A DNA stretch of 64,000 bases. Origin: Dryococelus australis (Eukaryota; Arthropoda; Insecta; Phasmatodea; Phasmatidae). The stretch covers positions 21,748,795 through 21,812,794 of the forward strand of contig CM057002.1 in assembly GCA_029891345.1 (NCBI GenBank). The letters run 5' to 3'. A model generated the notes under the pieces. It saw only the letters and a program-made list of their open reading frames with translations, was not told the origin of the DNA and searched no databases. A program made the position numbers and the translations under genes. Of this stretch, positions 11,875-24,862 are shown piece by piece (positions within the stretch are counted from its first letter, which is position 1; each line of letters starts with the position of its first letter).

Positions 11875-11876
<2 letters not shown>
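10497..11876. other. AT-rich stretch, nothing supported
   Basis: Short ORFs on both strands show no recognisable domains. A small perfect hairpin GAAGAGCTTCGCCTCTTC lies near 10830. Confidence 0.45.

Positions 11877-11922
<46 letters not shown>
11877..11922. repeat. (TA)n microsatellite
   Basis: An almost pure TA dinucleotide run of about 46 bp. Confidence 0.97.
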
Positions 11923-11923
<1 letters not shown>

Positions 11924-12823
11924 CACCATAAGTAGTAATTAATATATTGCTGAAACTACAATTTAACGAAAAATGATATAAATTTATGTTAACAGAAGTA
12001 TAAAACGCTTGTGATACATGGCATAATTAGAAAATAACTAAACACATTATACATGGGATGGTTTTTCAAAGGTTTTATTCAAAATGAGTGAAGAAACCGC
12101 TATTAGTTTATATAAGTCAAGCAGTATTTCGCACGAATTCATAATAATGAATGGTTTATTGGTCAGCATCCTCAATGTTAAAAAATGTGTTTGTCAGTGA
12201 AACCGGTTTATTTCGAATTCATCCCCACTAGAACAAAAACACCGTAATCATAAAAAATAGATATTACAGTTTACATAGTTACATCGCCGCAATGATGCCA
12301 CAAGCATATCAATTTTAGAAACTCCCACTTTGAATATAGTTTTCTGATAACATTTTGTATTTTTCCGCCATACTTGTAACTAAAATTGCCACGATACGCT
12401 ATCAATTTGTTCTACTTGCGTCGATGAAACGAAACTGCCATATGCAACATCTAAAAAAAATATTCATTGTCCTTAAATGTTGATGTAAACTTCTAATATG
12501 ACGTAAAGACATGGGACAAATGTTCGTACATATCTGCCAACTTTGCTTATATCATAGCAGTAAGTATTTACTTTATATTAAGTGCACTTATTTAAAGTGA
12601 TTTATTTAAAGATTGTTTGTGAAATTCCATATGTACCGCTAACCAGCTCTAGTTATTTGCCAACATTAATTTTGACATTAGGTGGAAGGATACACAATTC
12701 GGAGGATGTAGAACAAAATTGAGGTTTTTGAAAGTAACAAATTAGCACTGAAAAAACTACAGACTGACTAATTTCTACAAGCTGCAAGGGAAAACAAAAC
12801 ATATCCAGAGCTAAGTGAATTGT
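11923..12823. other. No supported feature
   Basis: AT-rich non-coding sequence. Confidence 0.45.
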
Positions 12824-13033
12824 GTTGGGAGATTTAGGTGGCTCCTAACAACGAAGTTTGAGAGCCAATGAAGGCGAAAGAGGTGAGAATGGAGCAGCAC
12901 TGGAATGCAAGGGAGGGATAACCGGGAGATCCTCGAGAAAACGCGCCGTAAAGCGAAGCTACCCAGCCGGGGATTGAACCCGCATAGCCTAGGTGGGAGG
13001 CGAGCAGTCTAACCGCTCTGCAACCGCGGCCTA
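12824..13033 (-). mobile_element. SINE-1 copy, older and slightly truncated
   Basis: Read on the minus strand it begins GGCCGCGGTTGCAGAGCGGT near 13033 and has the B box GGTTCAATCCC near 12975. The tail (GCTCTCAAACTTCGTTGTTA) is recognisable but diverged. No convincing TSD was found; boundaries are approximate. Confidence 0.82.
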
Positions 13034-15109
13034 CCAATATATACAAAGGCAGATCCAGAGTGTTATGATAAGAGAACTTGATTCACATTCCTTATGAGCT
13101 GTAGTTTAGACGGGATAAAATAAAATTAGTGTTTTTAAGTGTAGCATATTGTCGAGAATGTAATATCAGTAGAGAAAATAAGTGAAGTAGTAGGTGATAT
13201 GATAATGTTCATGCATACATTTATTCGATGAATACCGAATTTTATATTAAAAATTATATCTTCTGAACATGTTCTTATAAGCACGTGATGGAAACGCCAC
13301 GGGTAGCGCCAGCAGAAATTGACAATTTTGTTGGCCTTTAACACTGGTCTGCATTGTAAGTTTGTAGCTTCATGCGTGACTTTGTTAACTGAACATGAGT
13401 TCTAAAATATGTTAAAACAATTTTTAAAAAAATGCATACTTGTAGAAATGAATTCTTGAAGACATCTACTGCAGGCATGATCAAAACATACATTTAGAAT
13501 TGCTATTAATATACTAATAGTTCAATAAGACAGAGTGAGCTTATTATTACCCATTTTGTAGCCCCTTCCCCATTAATTCGTTACTAGATCCGCCACTTAG
13601 TTTGTACAAAGTCCCGCAAGATATGAATGTAGTGTGTTTGGTACCCATGCATCCAAGACACCTGTATTTGGGAATTAGCATTTATCATAACAGGTATGAA
13701 AAATGAACACAATGCATACTGTTTCATTTGAAAAATCAGCCACGCAGTGCGCTCAGAAGAAATGTGGTCAGCGGTAGCCCACTATGGTGATTGGGTCAGC
13801 ACGAGCAGCAATGCGAAAGCATAATATATTGGCCAAAAAAAAAAACCTGCAAGTTGGGTCCTTTTTTATTAGGTATGGCTGACACCGAAGGATGGCAATC
13901 AGCTGACAATTATAACTCCGGTCACGCCAACCTATCAGCGAATAGGAATGAGTTGCAACGTACTTACACGTGGTCGGTTGCTGATAGGTGAGGGGGCGAG
14001 AAGAGTGGCCTGGGGATGCGAACCAGGAGAGAGGGTCTACGTGGGGCGTCAGCGAGGCGAGGCGGACACAAGACGGCATGGCTCCGACCTCCGGCGCTTC
14101 AGGGATGAGTTGTTTAAGGGGAAAGAGAGAAGTTCCTGCCCAGTCCTCTCCTTACCTGCTCCCGAGGACTTGTAATAATTTTACTTAGCTATTCAAGAAT
14201 ATTGATAGTCCTAATAATTCTTTTAAATACCCTTTCCCCCCTGCCATCATTTAAGTTGGAGTGTCGTCTTAAGTAGCATCCACAACAAAACGCAGTGATT
14301 TAAAGTTTCGCGAGACCTACAGAGCTAATTCCTTACATTTGGACAAGCTATAACATATTTGTTGTTGGTGACTTCAATTCTCGTATGGGAAAGGAACCTC
14401 GTATTCTTTGCGCATTACTACATAGCGGAAAACTAAGGTTAGAGTTAGTACGCTTATTCAAAAGACTGGACCTGAGTGAATTAAGCGAACTCTGGAAACT
14501 CTTGCTTCCCAACATATGGAGTGAGTTTTGCCAGAGTTTCGGGAAGTGAACTAACACCTGCGCAGCCTCCTCACGACATTGGCGTACGGACAACAGTGAC
14601 TCAGCTTAACACTAAAACAAATCTCGGGCGCCGTGAGTGAAGACTAGGTCTTTTTTAATTAAGTAGTGAATTACGTATATGTTCCACGTTAAAGTGAGTG
14701 AGACTATTTGGAAACCCAACGCTGGTGAGGTGACGACGTACTAACAAGGAATTTAGGATCATTTTGGTAACTGAGCAGTACTTCGTATAGACTTGCCCAA
14801 CCCTGCACAGTGCAATGGTTCGATACCTGCAATTTTCGTATTATTTTTGAGGACATTTTATACGTTAAGTACACTAAAACATTGGACAATATTTATTTAA
14901 CACGCCTTGGTTAAACCTGCGCCAATGACTAAACACTGCGTATTTGTGTGAGCGAATCACGTGCATAACAGACAGAGTAAACATCTGACGAATAAAGGAT
15001 ATCAATTAGAGTATACACAGGAATGTGAAGTCCATCTTGATGCCAGAAGATTATGCGAATTTAGTAGGTTCTCTAGCAGTATACGCCACTACTTGACCTA
15101 TGAATTATT
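13034..15109. other. Unannotated; one GC-rich patch
   Basis: No gene supported. A purine- and GC-rich patch at about 13980-14170 gives ORFs in two overlapping frames, as expected of biased composition rather than coding. The ORF at 14348-14593 (minus) has no recognisable domain. Confidence 0.4.
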
Positions 15110-15352
15110 AAGTGCTTTTTAGCGGAAGATTTTCTTTTGTTATTCGTCTTTCTTTATTGGCAATGTGACTTCGTCGATTTTGGCTGGGCCAATCAGGAAC
15201 ACGTTACACCGGCACTAACCGCATGTGGTTTGCCATCAGACACCTAAGGCGCGTAGCAGTTATAATCATCCAATCACGTACGTGGATTTGAGATAAAGTG
15301 TTTTGAAAAACAACTAGACAGAAAATGTTTTCTCTAATATCAGATGTCCTTA
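15110..15352 (+). mobile_element. hAT-like MITE family A, left-truncated copy
   Basis: Shares GGCCAATCAGGAACACGTTA, CAGACACCTAAGGCGCGTAG and AAAGTGTTTTGAAAAACAAC with other family A copies and ends GATGTCCTTA. The TIR core TCGCGAAA is eroded and the left end was not found. Confidence 0.7.
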
Positions 15353-16325
15353 TCCGTCAAAGGTTCCTTATATGTGTACATCACACACGGGCCGACATGC
15401 ACAAGAAGTGGGACACCTTATTGAAGTATAAATAATTAACGTCCCCATTTTCGCAAACAAGAAATGTAATTAAAAGCAAATTACCAATAATCATACCCAA
15501 GGTATAAACAGACAATGCTCAGGATTCGTACAAAAAGAAAGTAAGAACGCTCAGTGCAAAAATGTGGCAGCGGATTTATTTGTTTTTTTTTTTCTGGCAT
15601 GCTATGAAAAGAAAAACGTGCAAGAACTAAATTTGTGTCTTTGTCGTATTTCTATTGTGTTTTGTTTGTGCTATCGAAGACGTTGACAAGTCGCAAATGT
15701 TGTGAAAGATTCAGTCAACACTAATTCAACATAATATCCCTCTCTTTTTGGTTCGATTTTTTCACTACGCTTGCTATTTTGTAATAAATTTGACTTTTTA
15801 ACTTTGAACATATTTGTTAATGAGAATGCTATTATATATTCCTAAACAATTATCGCTTTGGTTGGTATCTGTCGTGTCTTTCGTCTGTTCAGTATTTATC
15901 ACGTTTGTCAGATTGCTTGTTGTTTGTTATCGAAGTTGTAAAGACGGTTAAGATCCTTGTTGCTTCCTAGTTATTTGCCGTCTTGTTTTTGTAGAAGATG
16001 GATAGGTGCAGGCGACTTTCAAGATCGTGGCCTTGAGAAATAATGATAATGAATCAAGGTAAGTATGAAGCAGCTTCAGAATGCAAGGGCGTGGGAGATG
16101 GGAAATCACCCAGTGGCATTTGTTCGCTTTTACATTTTTTCATTTTCACTACCATATGATAGGTATATTTACAATTAACGAAAACCATTTTGTTTGCAAG
16201 TCTCAGGAGAAATGATTGTTTAATAATCCGTGTTTTAAAATCATTAGTCGTATTTTCATGGAATATGCACGGTTTATAATAATTTGTTTCATGATAGATA
16301 CTAAATTACTGGATGGCATTAGGAA
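15353..16325. other. No supported feature
   Basis: AT-rich non-coding DNA. Confidence 0.4.
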
Positions 16326-16386
16326 CTTACCCCGTGATGATGAACAATTAACTCAGGGGTCATAGGTTCGAATCCTGATTTCGGTG
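16326..16386 (+). other. tRNA-like / SINE-head remnant
   Basis: A good B-box sequence, GGTTCGAATCC at about 16367, is followed by TGATTTCGGTGA. An A box and cloverleaf are not convincing, so this is probably a SINE head or chance. Confidence 0.3.
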
Positions 16387-16538
16387 AGCAAAATATTTTC
16401 ATATCAAATGACGTGTTGAGAAGTAAATTAAATGAGTGTATGTTAAGAGGAAATAAAAATTACTAACACTTCAAATCGAGAAATATTAAGGATTTTGTGT
16501 TGTCATACTGCTTATTGTTCAGTCATCATGCTGCTACA

Positions 16539-16626
16539 GACCCAAAATCTAGCCGGCAAATAACCGGCATCGTGGCGACATCCAGCCGTCGGAGGCCCGC
16601 TAACAGTTAGTTATCAATTTTGGGTC
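16539..16626. repeat. Small inverted-repeat element
   Basis: A perfect 10-bp inverted repeat, GACCCAAAAT at 16539-16548 and ATTTTGGGTC at 16617-16626, encloses a GC-rich core. It could be a very short MITE; no TSD was resolved. Confidence 0.4.
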
Positions 16627-16697
16627 TCATCGGTTCCTATCCAAAATATTTTTGATATTGTTGGCAAACAGATAGCAGACAGCCCATATTTATATCG

Positions 16698-16724
16698 GCC
16701 CGCTTTCAGCATAAGACAGCGGGC
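16698..16724. repeat. Short hairpin
   Basis: A perfect 7-bp stem GCCCGCT / AGCGGGC with a 13-nt loop, just upstream of a tRNA-like remnant. Function unknown. Confidence 0.5.
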
Positions 16725-16735
16725 TATAATTAGCT

Positions 16736-16782
16736 GGGCCGTAGTTAGTTGGTTAGCGTTCACTGGTTTGATTCTGGCCCGT
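16736..16782 (+). other. Deleted tRNA-like sequence
   Basis: GGGCC at the 5' end can pair with GGCCC at the 3' end. Between them are a D-arm-like TAGTTAGTTGGTTAGCG and a T-arm-like GGTTTGATTCT. At about 47 nt it lacks an anticodon arm, so it is not a functional tRNA; a SINE-head remnant is likely. Confidence 0.4.
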
Positions 16783-16789
16783 AACTTTT

Positions 16790-19700
16790 GTGTTGGCTGA
16801 GATAGGTACCTACGATAGAAAAATATATTTTATGAAAGTGGTTTGAGTACAACAGTATTAGTTAAAACGAAGATGATCATTTATGTATATATATAAATAC
16901 ATATAAGATTAGATATCTGCAGTACGCATACAGAGCAACAATAACAATACTGCCTATTTGTAGACGGCAAGAGGAAATTATTGTATAGAAAAAAAACACC
17001 TCGTTCTCTGTTCAAGGAGTGAGAAACAACGAATATTCTCGTCCATACACAACTTTTCGGAAACCACTGAAGTATAAGTCAAACCATTAAATACACTTAA
17101 AGCATGTTCTGAAGATCTGTGAAAATAGAATATTTATTACTGAAGAGGAATGTGCTGAAACGGAAATCGAAAGTGATGTATTAACGAGTGTTTCAAAGTG
17201 AGACATAAAACAATATTACATTACTTATTTTTAGATTCTGCCCTGTCATTTTCCATACACAAATCTAATCTTTCTAACAAATGCTGTAGAATCCAAAGTA
17301 AAGTCGATTAACACGCACACCAAATTGTGTTTTCTCAAAACGTACAACTACATGTCCGAGGACTGATAACACAAAATAGTACTTCTGTATACTACAACTT
17401 CCATATAGTCCACCCACGTAATATTTCTACAGAAAGTGCTATGTGTACGATTTTCATTGATGCGACCAACAACAATAACAACGCTTTAGGAAACTTTTCA
17501 TTGTTTCTTCATTAAAGAAAACCTTTAGAGACAATTAAATTGACACCTCTCCCAAATTTTGACGTCTTTTTGAGCACTGAATTTGTTTAAAAAAAATATT
17601 TCTCATCTCGGAAAAATTGCTAATTTTCTACCTGCCCGAATTTTGCGAAAGAAGACGTGGATTTGCCCACATACCACCTGTTTGTACCGTGTTATGACAC
17701 AGACCCCGGGGTGAACTGCACCAATTCTATAGCGTCCCCACTGGCATCGATTCCCATAGCAGTTCAGCACAGTGACTTTCCCCCTGCTTGGTCTTATCAT
17801 GTATTGCGGGCACCCGGCAACTTGATCGCTGGCGCACTCATATGTGCCGCACTCCGAGGAACTAGGAGGCTGTCATCACGTGCAGCTGCCCAAACGGTGG
17901 AGCGCGTGAGGTTTCCCATGCCTGTGACATCACTTCCTACAGTCTAATAGAACGCCGGAAGTTTTGTGACGTGTGAGCACATGGACAGCCCATATTTGGA
18001 AATGTGTGCTTTCTAAAGAAGGGGATTGGGCTACATTAGATTAACCCCTATAAGGAGTAATGCTCAGTCAACGGACTTTTCTCCTAAATGGTCATGTGTA
18101 ACTATATTGGTCATTGGTTTTGATAACCCCTCCCGGGGTTATTGCCTTGTGAGTTGTAAAAATGGGAGGTGCACCTCTGGCTTGGGGTGTCATTCTGCCA
18201 CTGCCCCAGAAGGAGTCACCTTGCCACCAGTTAAGTAATTATAAAATAAAGATTTCTGCATAGCCCTTATGGCACTTGTAGCAGGCACACTTGGTGTTCT
18301 AGGTAGGAGACAGATGTCAATATGGCGAGAGGACATTGGTAAATATCTCTAATTGAGAATATTAGCAACACGAGGAATTTACTTGGCAGCAATTTGTAAT
18401 GTTTCCATATGTCTTCAATTCTATGCTAGTAATGCATCAAGTTTCAAAAATTGGAATTTCGAGTGTGTTGTCCCATAAATTTGACATGACATTTGAATTT
18501 TAAATTGAAGAATTTTTTAATCCAGCTAAAATTTAAAACAAATGGAAAATGGTGTTTGTTGCTGGAATTTGTAACGAAAAAAATTCGGTAGCGTCATGTT
18601 TGGTTGGCCTCGTAACCAGTGTATAAAGCCATGAATTATTCTGTAAAAGGTTTGGAAAATAATTCAATTAAAACTTATCCACCTATATTGGTGTTTCTTT
18701 AAAATCAAAGAATATATCATGTTACTAGACTTGAGTGGACAAAAAGAATTTTTGGCCACTGGTAAAAATGGTGACTTATAAGATTCAAATTATATCAGTT
18801 TGGTATTGTACTCTATGATCATTGCGAATAGAGAAAATTATCTTTAATATATATTTGTCCATTGATAATAAAGTGTTAGCTTGCCGCCTTTAATTTTGGA
18901 GCAACTTTATTCTAGGACAGCAGTATAATCAAAACTTATTCATAAATATGAATAGTTGGCAATTGTATGTGAACTGTTGTAGGGATAGGTGGGTTGCTTT
19001 TGTATTTACTTGAAAATTTCTCAGCAATGTTATTAGCATGGGGGCTTATAAGCCCATATTATGTTTATAGAGTGTGGTTGAAATACTAAAATTCTAGAAC
19101 AAACTATTAAAGTCCATGCACTATTTTTAGACCTTGTGGCTACTAAAATTAAAAAATGTATTGTTCAATATCTGCACTTTGGTGGTTATGGATAATTGTA
19201 TGAAAAATAAATATAAGCCTATATGGTAAGAAATGTAAATTGCCAATTTAAAGAAAACTAAAGAAAAGAGTTACAAAAGTACAAAATAAATACATTTTTG
19301 AAAATACTCATGAATTTTACTGGTTATAAGATCCCACCATTTTTGTTTAAAGTACCAGTTTTATTTCAAGGAATTGTTTCAATTTTTGCTCTGCTTTACG
19401 AGGGATTGTTTTTCATTTTGGGAGTTTTGATCTACGGACCTTCTGTCTACCTTGATACGTCCTTGACGGCAAGGGTGTTATAAAATTTTATACGCAACAA
19501 TATATATTTTAAAAACCAAAACAAAAATATCGAAAATTTGACTTGAATACTGTTTTAAATTTATTGGAAAAATATTTTTAACTTGCACTGAATTCTGTAT
19601 ATTTATTTCTGTTTTAAACCCATTGTTTTGTACCAAAATATGAAACACTTTATTTATTATTCAAGTAAGTAGAACATTAAAACCTTTTATCCTTGACCAC

Positions 19701-21120
19701 CTTCCCAGCGTAGTGGGGATGTGAACATGCGAATTACGCTCAGTAAAGAAAACATTTCGGAAAATGTAACATACTAAAAATGTTGTGAGAGTTCATTAGG
19801 TACAGAGTTTTATACGGTAGGCTGTACGTACTTATTTATCATATTACAGTACGTCACATAGACCTCGATTAGATGTTTAATTACTTATTCGCACGTACAG
19901 TGGCAAAATCATCTAAGAAAAATGTCATGACTTCAGTTGCAACAATTAAAATGAAGTTCCAATTCTCACAAATACCAAGAGTTTATAGGCCTCAGCCTCG
20001 CTTGCAGTGATCAAATACCTTGAGAAAATATGCTGAAAACTGTATATGCACTTGAGAATCAAAATTTTCAAGCGATAATTATAAACGCTCACATGAACCA
20101 ACGCACTGTTCATCATGAGTATGAAGAGTACTCTGTGGCATTGCTATAAGATAATAGTATGTATACACGTATTTAAACTATAAGTGTTATCCAAACTATA
20201 ATTCGAAATTTGTTGGTTTTGACACACTGCATAACGGATGTGGACATGGAGACATCCGATTCGTCTTGAATTTAAAAGAAAAAAATACGTGAATGTGGAT
20301 CAACTTTACAGCTGGAAATATTTTATATAGAAATTTTATTGTTATAAACTTTATACCGAAATGAAATCGAAAGCCTGAGATGAAGCTGCAATTAGACCCG
20401 CAGTTTATGAATGATTTCAACTCCTCGCCACTAACTGAGCCTTATCCTTGCCTTTCGTCGATAAAGTTATGTAATTTACAATTCCACTTACCCAATAGTA
20501 CATACTACGAAACAAATCTCGTTGTAACCATACTTATTAATTATTTTTCTAAACATAAAATTAGGTATTATGAGTTGCAATAATAGGAGAAATGAACAAA
20601 TGAATAGAAACCATATCAAAGCTGCCTTTCCCTTGAAAAATATGCAGTTCTGAAACTCATGCTCAAAGTTGGTCTCTACAATGCAAACTGCAGGAACACT
20701 CAGGCATGTTAATATTTTTTTCCTTGAAATTGAAAAACAATCTCTTAATATTTTTTGTTACCTATAATATTTACCACGGAAAAAGTTAACCATTCATTGC
20801 GAAGAGACGTAGAGCATTCTACAAATTAGAGTGGCCACAAAGAAAAACTCTCATAGAACCGGACACTAGTGTATTGTTAAGTACAGTACTGGTAATAAGA
20901 ATACTTCAAGTGCAACGTACCCACGTTCGTGGATGCAGTGACTGAAGAGGTAAATGTTTAGCCGGTACCATACACAACGAAGCTCAATGGCGAATTATCT
21001 TCTCTATGACGGATGACTAGAGGTCCTTGAATTCCGCAAATTATTTCGGTGGTAAATTAGGGATAAGGATATTGACCCCTAATCCCTCCTGTGCCTATTA
21101 CGACCCCCCACCATTCCTGT
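16790..21120. other. Long AT-rich non-coding stretch
   Basis: No gene, RNA or defined repeat can be supported. ORFs of 60 to 96 codons (for example 17657-17947, 19298-19483, 20196-20420) lack recognisable domains and plausible exon signals. About 17650-17960 is richer in GC and may be an unclassified repeat. Confidence 0.4.
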
Positions 21121-21121
21121 A

Positions 21122-21137
21122 CCCCCCCCCCCCCCCC
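21122..21137. repeat. Poly-C run
   Basis: An uninterrupted C homopolymer that is prone to sequencing length error. Confidence 0.9.
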
Positions 21138-21399
21138 AAATTTCGGTGGAGATAATTTAATGCAGAAGGTACGTTTTGACTCTTCCAATTTTCGTTCACG
21201 CACTGTTTCCGTCCCGTTCGTGATAGGACTTGCAATCTGGCAGAGTACCATCTTTAATGGGGAAGTTTTACCCGAACTAAGAGATTTTGAAAACTTAAGA
21301 GCTTTTAATGGGAGTCCATTATTTTGTTCCAAATATTTCCGGAAATGTTAAACCTACGGCCTTTCGATTTGGCATCTATTACCAGACAATTTTTAGGCC

Positions 21400-21402
<3 letters not shown>

Positions 21403-21447
<45 letters not shown>
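21403..21447. repeat. (TA)n microsatellite
   Basis: Pure AT dinucleotide run. The Tyr-Ile repeat ORFs through it are artefacts. Confidence 0.97.
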
Positions 21448-21449
<2 letters not shown>

Positions 21450-21450
<1 letters not shown>

Positions 21451-22585
21451 CTCTCCAAATTCTTTGTCTCCGTGTAAGAACCGCTCCATACATTGCACAT
21501 TCCTCCCAGCGAAAAAAAGGTAAGTGCACAGGAAAATACGGTAAAAGTTGTTAAAAGTCGGACTGGGGCGATAACACGGAATATATCAAATTAGCGCCAA
21601 ATTGATTTGATTAGAAACAGTCGATTAGTACTACCACCCTTAAAGGTTAGAAGGGTGGAACTAAATTTCTGCTCACCTTTGGTCCTTCCTTAGTCGGGCC
21701 TTACCTCCCGTTCTAGGGACTTGCTATGTAGCATAGTATCAACCTTACATGTATTTTGAAATTGTTGAATTTTTAAGAGAGGTCCTTTTTCCGATTCCCA
21801 ATACCTCTTCCAAAATGATTCAACCTACAATGTTCTAATTTGGCAGCCTTTTTAAGCCCATCAGTTCCCATCGTCTCGTGTTCTGATTTTTGTCATAATT
21901 ACTTACTTCCGGAACGAATATTCTTACTTCGTGACTGGATCACATGAGTTCGGTTACGCTGTGTAATTGTTTCCAGCCGGTAATTAACGGGAGGAAATTT
22001 CGGGACATTATTACACGGAATCAAGTCGAGTAAAAAAGAAACCTTTAGCAATCTGTCCATACAATGAGTAAACAGTTGTGGCCCATTCATGTAAAGAACT
22101 GAAAAGTCTAGGCTGCTGACAAAATAAGTCGCGAAATACATGTACTTCTAGGTAATCAGTGAATTAAATCGGTCCCTGCAGAAAGGGCCTAAGTCAACCA
22201 GACATTGTTTTGAGATAACTAAAAAAAAACTGATTAACTATTAAACTATCATGTCACAAAATGTGGGAAAAATCATATAAAATAAAGGATTAAATGTGTG
22301 TGATTCTGCATAGGTAAAATCATTTCAATAATATTACTTTGACTTCTGTGATTTTTCGAAATATCTTGACAGAAGCCCTTTCTGCCCGATTAGGCAATTT
22401 TGGATTGTAAAATGACTTGAAATGGTTTAATTACTAGAATTTATGCCAAAAACATGAATATCATTTACAAAAATTGCACTTCACAATGTATACAAATTAC
22501 CGAACAAACATGAAATCAGTAAGGTTTAAAACATTCTACTGTGAGACATTCTCATTTCCATCATGTAATGTAATTTTCTACTCGT
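21450..22585. other. No supported feature
   Basis: Non-coding sequence. It was inspected for the left end of the transposon carrying the transposase remnant downstream; none was recognised. Confidence 0.4.
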
Positions 22586-22589
22586 TTTC

Positions 22590-24010
22590 ATCGTGTGATT
22601 TCGTAGCAGAAGGACACTGAACGATGCTCTCGTAAAAAGTCTTGATGTTCGTCAGGCACAAAGCGAAGGAGTTTATGTAAATAGTTGATTTTTGCCATTT
22701 TCAGAGGAATCTTTCGTGATAGGTAGGCTTGTTCCGTAGGAAAGTGTGGTACTAGTTTCCTGGGTTGTGAAAGATGGAATGTATGGCTCACTATTCCATT
22801 CATAAACTCTCGTGCTACAATGGTACCTCTTACCTCAGTATTATAGGACAAATGAATCGAGTTGCTAATATCATAGTGAATTTTTTTGTCTCGTTGCACT
22901 CTTTTGCAAGACGTTTCTTCTGAGATACAATTCTTCTAATAGTACGGCTGCTGCCATTTCATGAAATCTAGAATGTCTGCAGAAGTAATTTCATTGTCAG
23001 TAAATTTGTGTGTAATGCTGGATGCTATTATTAATTCTGTGAGTCCATGCACACTGAAAAATCTGTCATGGCGTTTGATGTATCTCTTAATAATACCAAA
23101 ATATCGCTCGTATGTCACGAAGGAATGGTCTGTTATGGGGAAGAAATATTAAATTTTGTTGAACTGCTGGGTGATAATCATTGCCAAAAGTAGTCTGGAT
23201 AATGAATGGTTCTTATTTTGCCCACTGCAGTTGTCCGAGTACAAATGTATTTCAGTAATCTATGGAGGGACATCTTTCAAGTAGTCACACAAAAAAAAAC
23301 AAACTTCATTTGGTTCCTTTTAGCGTTGCCTTCATAGTAGATCTATGTTTTGGCGTTGTTGTTAGTTATGTTATGAATGCCAAATGCATTGGCAGTAAAT
23401 TGCCGCAGGTAGAATGTCTCCTGAACAGGAACCTGTGGTAACTATATGTTCTGAATGTAATCAAAACATATTCCTAACACATGAGGCTGGATTGTCGATT
23501 TAACGACTGCTTTCATTTGATTATAAAATTTCTTGGATTGCCTGTTGTGAACCAAAAGCTCTGCTGCTGCACACCTTTTAGCAACATCATTGAGATGTAG
23601 ACTTCATAATTTCAACTTTATTTCCTCACATACACAGCAACAATCTACTTGTGGGCGTCCAAACGATAAACTGGAATTACCTTTGAAGAATTTGCATACA
23701 ACTGATAGCTAACCAGCTGTTTGGATGCTTGTCCTTGAATAACTCATACATTACTGTCAAATTTAACCTGGCATCTAATATTGTCTTTGTCTCCCAGAGT
23801 AATGATATTCATTTACAGGGAAACTTTCAATGTGCTCCTTAATAAGAACCCTTGTCTGTGGTGGAATAACATTTGCACTGGAATTCTTTCCATGCATATC
23901 TTTGGTAGTTCCTCCTTTGGCTTAGCAGTGAATAAATCCAGGATACAATAAATTATTTGCATCATACATTTAAGCCACTCTTGTGCAACTTTCAGATATG
24001 GAACTATTTT
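22590..24010 (-). pseudogene. Degenerate DDE transposase of a cut-and-paste DNA transposon
   Basis: Minus-strand fragments in several frames, in the right order, resemble the C-terminal two thirds of a transposase-like family widespread in insect genomes. From high to low coordinate they are a cysteine-rich piece with VDCCCVCEEIKL-like spacing (about 23640), a piece reading SDNCSGQNKN (about 23235), HSFVTYERYFGIIKRYIK (about 23100) and a C-terminal basic stretch ending near 22590. The SDxCxGQNKN motif with a following HSF..ER.FG.I segment is the family signature and includes one presumed catalytic Asp. Stops and frame changes are frequent before 23120, so the gene is dead; only two open stretches (22588-22899, 22936-23118) remain. 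I do not assign a superfamily name. The N-terminal DNA-binding region was not found. Recognition rests on motif memory, not alignment. Confidence 0.65.
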
Positions 24011-24100
24011 CCATCCATCGTTACCAACTTACTGGGCATATGCCACCAAGTGCCCCCGTTATAATATATGCAGGTAGGGGCAGTGAACTTTTTTTAGGGT

Positions 24101-24136
24101 TAGTTTCAAAAGTGCTCACTTTATCGTAAACAGCCA
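24101..24136 (+). mobile_element. M1 MITE right-end fragment
   Basis: TTTCAAAAGTGCTCACTTTA followed by TCGTAAACAGCC is the right TIR of family M1. It lies about 90 bp outside the transposase remnant with its interior side facing the remnant. Confidence 0.75.
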
Positions 24137-24599
24137 ATGATGGTATTCAAAGTAAATGCCAGTTACCATTACCGTGTGCGTTGTTTGTGCAGAACGGAAA
24201 TACTCTGATAGCGCAAGAAAAGGAGAATTCTTGTTGCCATCTGAAGTGACTTAATGAAGCTGAGGCCTATCAGCTGAGTCGTTGCAGTATCTCGAATCAC
24301 AGAAAACCACAAACCAGGTGTAGCAGACTTGGAATGAAAGGGCGAAGTACGGTTGAAAAGTGATATATGCTTTTTGATTTCCCGAATTATAAATTCACCT
24401 TCAAATCATTATAAGTCAAGGCAAATGTAAAATAAAGAAACATTAAATTATAATTGACTTCCTTACAATTTATTGCTGCTGCTATCCTCGTTCACCACCG
24501 TTACTAGCAAAACAAACAAAATGACCTCACCTTATATTCAGCGATGGTGTAGGTTAAATACTGCATAAAAACATCAAATGGACATGTTAACATCAGGCA

Positions 24600-24862
24600 T
24601 ACACTGTTGCGGTGCATTACACTTCGCTGGCGATAATCATCAGCCTCACGACACATTCGCGGTAGTGACACATTGTGGCTGACTGGCGAAAAACATAGGT
24701 TTCACGACGCATTCGCTGTTGTGATGAATTGTGGCTGACCGGCAATAAACACCGGTTTCAGAACATGTCCGAAATTGTGGTGTGTTGCGACTGACCAGCG
24801 ATGAATATCGATCTCACTACGCGGTCGCTGTTGTGGTGAATTGTGGCTGACCGACGAAGGGA
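24600..24862. repeat. 56-bp minisatellite, about 5 copies
   Basis: The landmark CTGACCGGCG-like sequence recurs at about 24627, 24681, 24737, 24793 and 24849, a period of 55 to 56 bp. Units share GGTTTCACGACGCATTCGCT and TTGTGGTGAATTGTG and differ by 10 to 20 percent. 56 is not a multiple of 3 and no conserved frame is seen. Confidence 0.88.

Noticed and set aside
16326..16386. Functional tRNA gene
   Set aside because: Good B box only; no paired acceptor stem, no clear A box or anticodon arm.
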